DNA of 64,000 nucleotides. Source: Acanthosoma haemorrhoidale (taxonomy: Eukaryota; Arthropoda; Insecta; Hemiptera; Acanthosomatidae). How positions within the stretch are numbered: the first letter of the stretch is position 1; the number at the start of each line of letters is the position of its first letter. A model generated the notes under the pieces. The model had not been told where the DNA came from, ran no database searches, and saw nothing but the letters and a program-made list of their open reading frames with translations. The stretch lies in NCBI GenBank assembly GCA_930367205.1, contig OV884013.1, forward strand, positions 88,537,333-88,601,332, given 5' to 3'. This document shows positions 60,321 to 64,000 of the stretch, piece after piece. A program made the position numbers and the translations under genes.

Positions 60321-60350
60321 TACCAGCAGGATGGGAACTCGAACCCAAGA
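60321..60350 (-). other. tRNA-like T-arm with Pol III B-box sequence
   Basis: On the minus strand GGTTCGAGTTCC (60345-60334) fits the B-box consensus GGTTCGANTCC except for one extra base. It sits in a partial T-arm (TTGGG-TTCGAGT-TCCCA), followed by CCTGCTGGTA. It lies just downstream, on that strand, of the 21-bp array. It is likely a tRNA-derived relic such as a SINE head. No complete cloverleaf can be drawn. Confidence 0.4.
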
Positions 60351-60367
60351 CAACATTTAGTTGGGGG

Positions 60368-60803
60368 ATCTACTAACTAGCCTCCGAGAGCTACTAACTA
60401 GCCTTCAAGAGCTACTAACTAGCCTCCAAGAGCTACTAACTAGTCTGCTAGAGCTACTAACTAGTATGCTAGAGCTACTAACTAGTATGCTAGAGCTACT
60501 AATTAGCCTGCGAGATCTACTAGCTAGCCAGCAAGAGCTACTAACTAGCCTGCGAGAGCTACTAGCTAGCCAGCAAGAGCTACTAATTAGCCTTCGAGAG
60601 CTACTAGCTAGCCAGCAAGAGCTACTAATTAGCCTTCGAGAGCTACTAGCTAGCCAGCAAGAGCTACTAATTAGCCTTCGAGAGCTACTAGCTAGCCAGC
60701 AAGAGCTACTAATAAGTCTTCGAGAGCTACTAGCTAGCCTGCAAGAGCTACTAATTAGACTTCGAGAGCTACTAGCTAGCCTGCGAGAGCTACTAACTAG
60801 CCT
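60368..60803. repeat. 21-bp minisatellite (about 20.8 copies)
   Basis: The unit is close to GAGCTACTAACTAGCCTGCA plus one base. From about 60520 it alternates between two variants (CTAGCTAGCCAGCAA and CTAATTAGCCTTCGA), giving a 42-bp higher-order repeat. The 21-bp period keeps one frame open (60361-60819), giving a leucine-rich heptad pattern ELLTSLQ/ELLASQQ, a by-product of the period. On the minus strand the unit (GCTAGTTAGTAGCTC) resembles the D-arm/A-box of a tRNA, and TACCAG/CTGGTA inverted repeats flank the array (60321-60326 and 60802-60807). Confidence 0.9.
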
Positions 60804-60829
60804 GGTAGTGGGACTTTAAACAAACCAAC

Positions 60830-63800
60830 ATTAAAAAACATTACCTCTTAAATATTGCCCTTAAGCAATCAAGTTTTACACAAAAAGATCTTATGTTTTG
60901 GTTATTAAACTAACATGATCAAACATCTATTTTTAAATTACATAATAAACTATTAATCGCTTATATTTATCGGTTACCAATCCATGAATGGGGGAATTAA
61001 GTGAACCCCAGAGCATTGTTTGCCCCTTGAACGATGTTGTTGGACATTACATCAATTAAGCCTTTGCTGCCAGTTTAAAAGTTCTCAGTTGCTAGTTAGA
61101 TAGTTTTTCATGTAAGCTGGATTTATTCGTAAACAAATTTAAAAATTAGTTTTCTTGTCACACCAAACAGAATAGTCAAACGTTTCCATTTCCTTCCTAA
61201 GCTCTCAATCCCAGAATAATAAGTTGACCGATTGTCAAATAATTTCATTCACGTGTTAAAGGCTATCTATAACTTTACAACTAACGAGGTGATACGGACT
61301 AGTGACTAGTCTTCTATGAAAATATAGAAAATTTCTTATGTTTAAATAGATTGATTAGACGTAAAACTTAGGGTTTTTATTATTTGGACTACTATCGTGT
61401 TGCGTACATTAATTATTGATAAAGTATAAAAAATTGTATTGTTTCAGACGACATGGTGAACTTTATACCAGAAACAAACATGTTCCATCAATACTGTTGA
61501 GATGAGACGGAAGGTAAATACTTGAAAACATTTCAGTATTCGTGGAAAGGTTGACACTACACCGGGGGCAAAGGACCGAGGAGGAGTAAATAAAATAATT
61601 GTTCAACTTCGTGAAGCATCAATATTTTAAGGCGCCTTTTTTGTTTGCCTAAGAGAAGAAAATTTTTCAAGTGAAAAAAAAAGAAAAAAAAGGGAAACCA
61701 CTTTCAAGAAACAGCCCCTAAATGAAAAGGATTTACCGCTCCTTCAGGAACCTCCTTCCTTTCTCGGAACGGAGTTCTCCAGCTTGTCCAATGATCTGGA
61801 TTTTCGCCGTTCGTGTCTCCAGGCCCTGAGTGAAGGATTAGTGACGACTTCTTCCGGAGCCAAGCTTGTTTCAGGGTAGTCTTGGGTCGGTGCTGAATTT
61901 TCATCCACTAGCATTATCTATCCTTAAGCCTTGTTCTCACGTCGCGTTCCTTAGCGAACCTTGTCTGAACTATATCTTACCTCACGCCGTGGGAATATTG
62001 AGGCTTGATGTGGATCCGGGTGATTCGGGGTGTCTCGTAATTTCCCGTGAATACCAAATTTTTCCACATCTGGCAGATGCCAGTGTGGCTCGTTTGAATT
62101 GGTAGAAGTAATTTTCAGCTAAAGTTTTTTGAATCTTTCAGTGTTATTTTTTTAAGTGACCCAAGCATTGTACCTGCTAAATAATAGATCAAACTTAGTT
62201 TGTCTGCAGTGTTAAATCGGCATAATTAAAATTTTATATTTATTTTATTAATGTCAGTATTAACTTCTCCGACTTTTATTCAATGAGAACATCTTCCAAC
62301 GCCATTAGGTTTCACCATTTTCTTCTGCAAAAACTATCCTCTTAATAGAGCATAGGCCGCTTAAGAACAAGCCATTTCCTCGTCTCTGTCAGATTTAAAA
62401 ACTTCATTCATTTGGAACAACGAAACCAACGAAACTGAAGAAAGGACCTCACGCCGTGGGAACAAGGAAGGCTTAACAGCGGGAAAACGCTTATTTACAT
62501 AACACTCTAGGTCTATTATTAATATTTAATAGAAAACTATTTAATAGGAAAACTGAAAAACACACAAAACCACTATAAATCACCTAATATTTTGAGACTC
62601 TAAATTTCTTTAAATATAAAATGTAGAAAAATAATTTTTAAATTAGACCAATAGTCTTTTCTTCACCTTTCATTAATTATATAACATCCATATCTAGGAT
62701 TAACCCAAACGATTCAAGGGTTTTCTTGACTAACATTTGTCAAATCAATACTGTAAATATTCACAAGCAAGTATCACAAATATAATAAATAAAACGTTCC
62801 ATTATAGGTGTTATGGGAAAAGTTATTTTAATATTATATAGAAGCCAGAATAAATAAACTATGATTAATTGATAATTAATTATGGTCGTTATTTTAATCA
62901 ATCAAATAAGGACTCCGTTTTTGAGCGTTTGCAAGTTATTTATATAAAAAATAGAATTTTATTGATTGTATTTTAATGCACAAATAAACCATTTTTAATT
63001 TGTCCCAGCTTGTTCAAATTTGATATAATTATTTGTAAGTTATTGCCATTACTTTTACTAAGTCGTCTATTTTTAATTTTAGTTTATTACTGCAGCACGT
63101 TAGAATTCATTTATGATGATATAATTTAATAATTTTAACATTCAGAGGTATGATGTTTCTTTGTACCTTCTGTTTGATGTAATCATGTTTATTTGTGAAC
63201 ATTTATATGTTATTTTTTTTTTCAATTAAGAGTAAAAAAGAAGAGACTTATGGCCTTATTTGAAAAAAAACAAAACATTAAACTGTAGATTAACACATCA
63301 TTCGTCGTGGACTGTGTTCCTGTTTAACTGAACGGTCAGTGTTTGACTCTGACTGACAGTGAAATACCTTGTAATCATGATTGAGGAACCATCGTACATG
63401 GCTGAAAATACCTGAATGACTTTCAAATATACTTAAACTTTAGGTAAAAATAATACTTAAACTTACGTACCGAATTATATTATACTGTAAGGCTCATATA
63501 AAAACTAAATTAAGCAAGGCCAGTGCAAGACATAAAACTTTATTTACTCATAAATAAACATGAGTCTTTTTGAAATTCATGTACAACATAAATATACCCA
63601 AATAAAAGACAATTCATTCACGACCATCAATCACATTCCCTGTCCTATTTGGGTTAATGCTTGCAAGTGAAAGTAAAAAGGTTTCAGAATAAGGTCCTAA
63701 TGATGCCTCAAAACCTTTTTTTATTTTCAAAAATACACATTATCATTAAGTTTCGGGTTTAGGACCGCTCAGAATATCGTCCTGTAAACTTCATGACTTA

Positions 63801-64000
63801 AGCCCTTTTAATCAAACACCAGTAAATTATTGTGTGAGTATGTAGTTTATTGTTTCATCATATCTCACAAACTTAAAATTCTTTCTTACTGAATGATTAA
63901 AAACGGTTTTCCTCTCATTTTCATTTTACTTTTAGTGTCGTCAAGATTGATGGTGGTACCACGTGTACCACCTTGAATAAAAACTTTTAAACCAAGTGGT
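60830..64000. other. AT-rich region without a recognisable gene
   Basis: A SINE-A-like fragment (TCCTAAGCTCTCAATCCCAG) occurs near 61195-61215. A comparatively GC-rich patch (61690-62110) has short open frames on both strands with no recognised motif. CCTCACGCCGTGGGAA appears twice, at 61980 and near 62448, as part of a diverged local repeat. No further cyclase exon was found, so the gene presumably continues past the right edge. Confidence 0.5.

Noticed and set aside
60368..60803. CRISPR-like array or heptad-repeat protein gene
   Set aside because: The 21-bp units are contiguous with no spacers, and the 152-codon frame results from a repeat period divisible by three with no start context or gene structure.

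Overview
The window is AT-rich eukaryotic DNA, most likely from an insect or another arthropod. The reasons are short exons with GT..AG borders scattered over tens of kilobases, jockey-type LINEs with three-knuckle ORF1 proteins, mariner-like and PIF/Harbinger-like MITEs, a gypsy remnant, and an ectodomain resembling insect receptor guanylate cyclases. I cannot name the species. There is no sign of operons, CRISPR arrays or bacterial genes. Two host genes are supported. (1) On the minus strand, an unidentified gene has a GC-richer noncoding first exon ending at 11183, with a CRE-like TGACGTAA near its presumed start, and a second exon (9794 to 9373) that carries the start codon and 130 codons; later exons were not found. 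(2) On the plus strand, the 5' part of a receptor guanylate cyclase-like gene spans three exons: 37131-37215 (signal peptide), 46044-46138 and 52986-53234. They join without a frame break into 143 codons ending inside the ligand-binding domain, and the rest probably lies beyond the right edge. Its introns (about 8.8 and 6.8 kb, and over 10 kb) hold most of the mobile DNA on the right. Most other recognisable sequence is mobile-element derived. LINE-A is a jockey-like element with ORF1, endonuclease, reverse transcriptase and a 3' end in AAAGGGGTT-polyA. It forms a nested head-to-head composite at 13881-18849 with a 13-bp target duplication, a tail-less fragment at 51600-52750, and 3'-end copies at 20160 and 55930. 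LINE-B is a second jockey-like element whose 3' end contains ATTACTTATTGCCCAAT; copies lie at 30040, 34176, 53300 and 54525. SINE-A is a short polyA family ending GAGAGCTTAG-polyA on the minus strand (13630, 43810, 48797). There is also a compact LTR retrotransposon with near-identical LTRs (39189-42300) carrying only a gag-like frame, a decayed gypsy gag-protease-RT piece (37890-39175), two copies of an LTR-like repeat with a TATA box (47690 plus, 56310 minus), a mariner-like MITE (44549-44658) and a Harbinger-like MITE (47121-47470). Simple and structured repeats include a 336-bp GA tract, a 66-base T run, TA arrays, a 21-bp minisatellite beside a tRNA-like B box at 60.3-60.8 kb, and a compact multi-stem fold at 19601-19668. 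The left 9 kb, 19.7-27 kb (apart from the LINE remnants), 31-37 kb and 61-64 kb are largely featureless to me. The most rewarding items are the reassembled cyclase gene, the LINE-A composite, the gag-only LTR element, the ATG-less LINE-B reading frame and the minisatellite.
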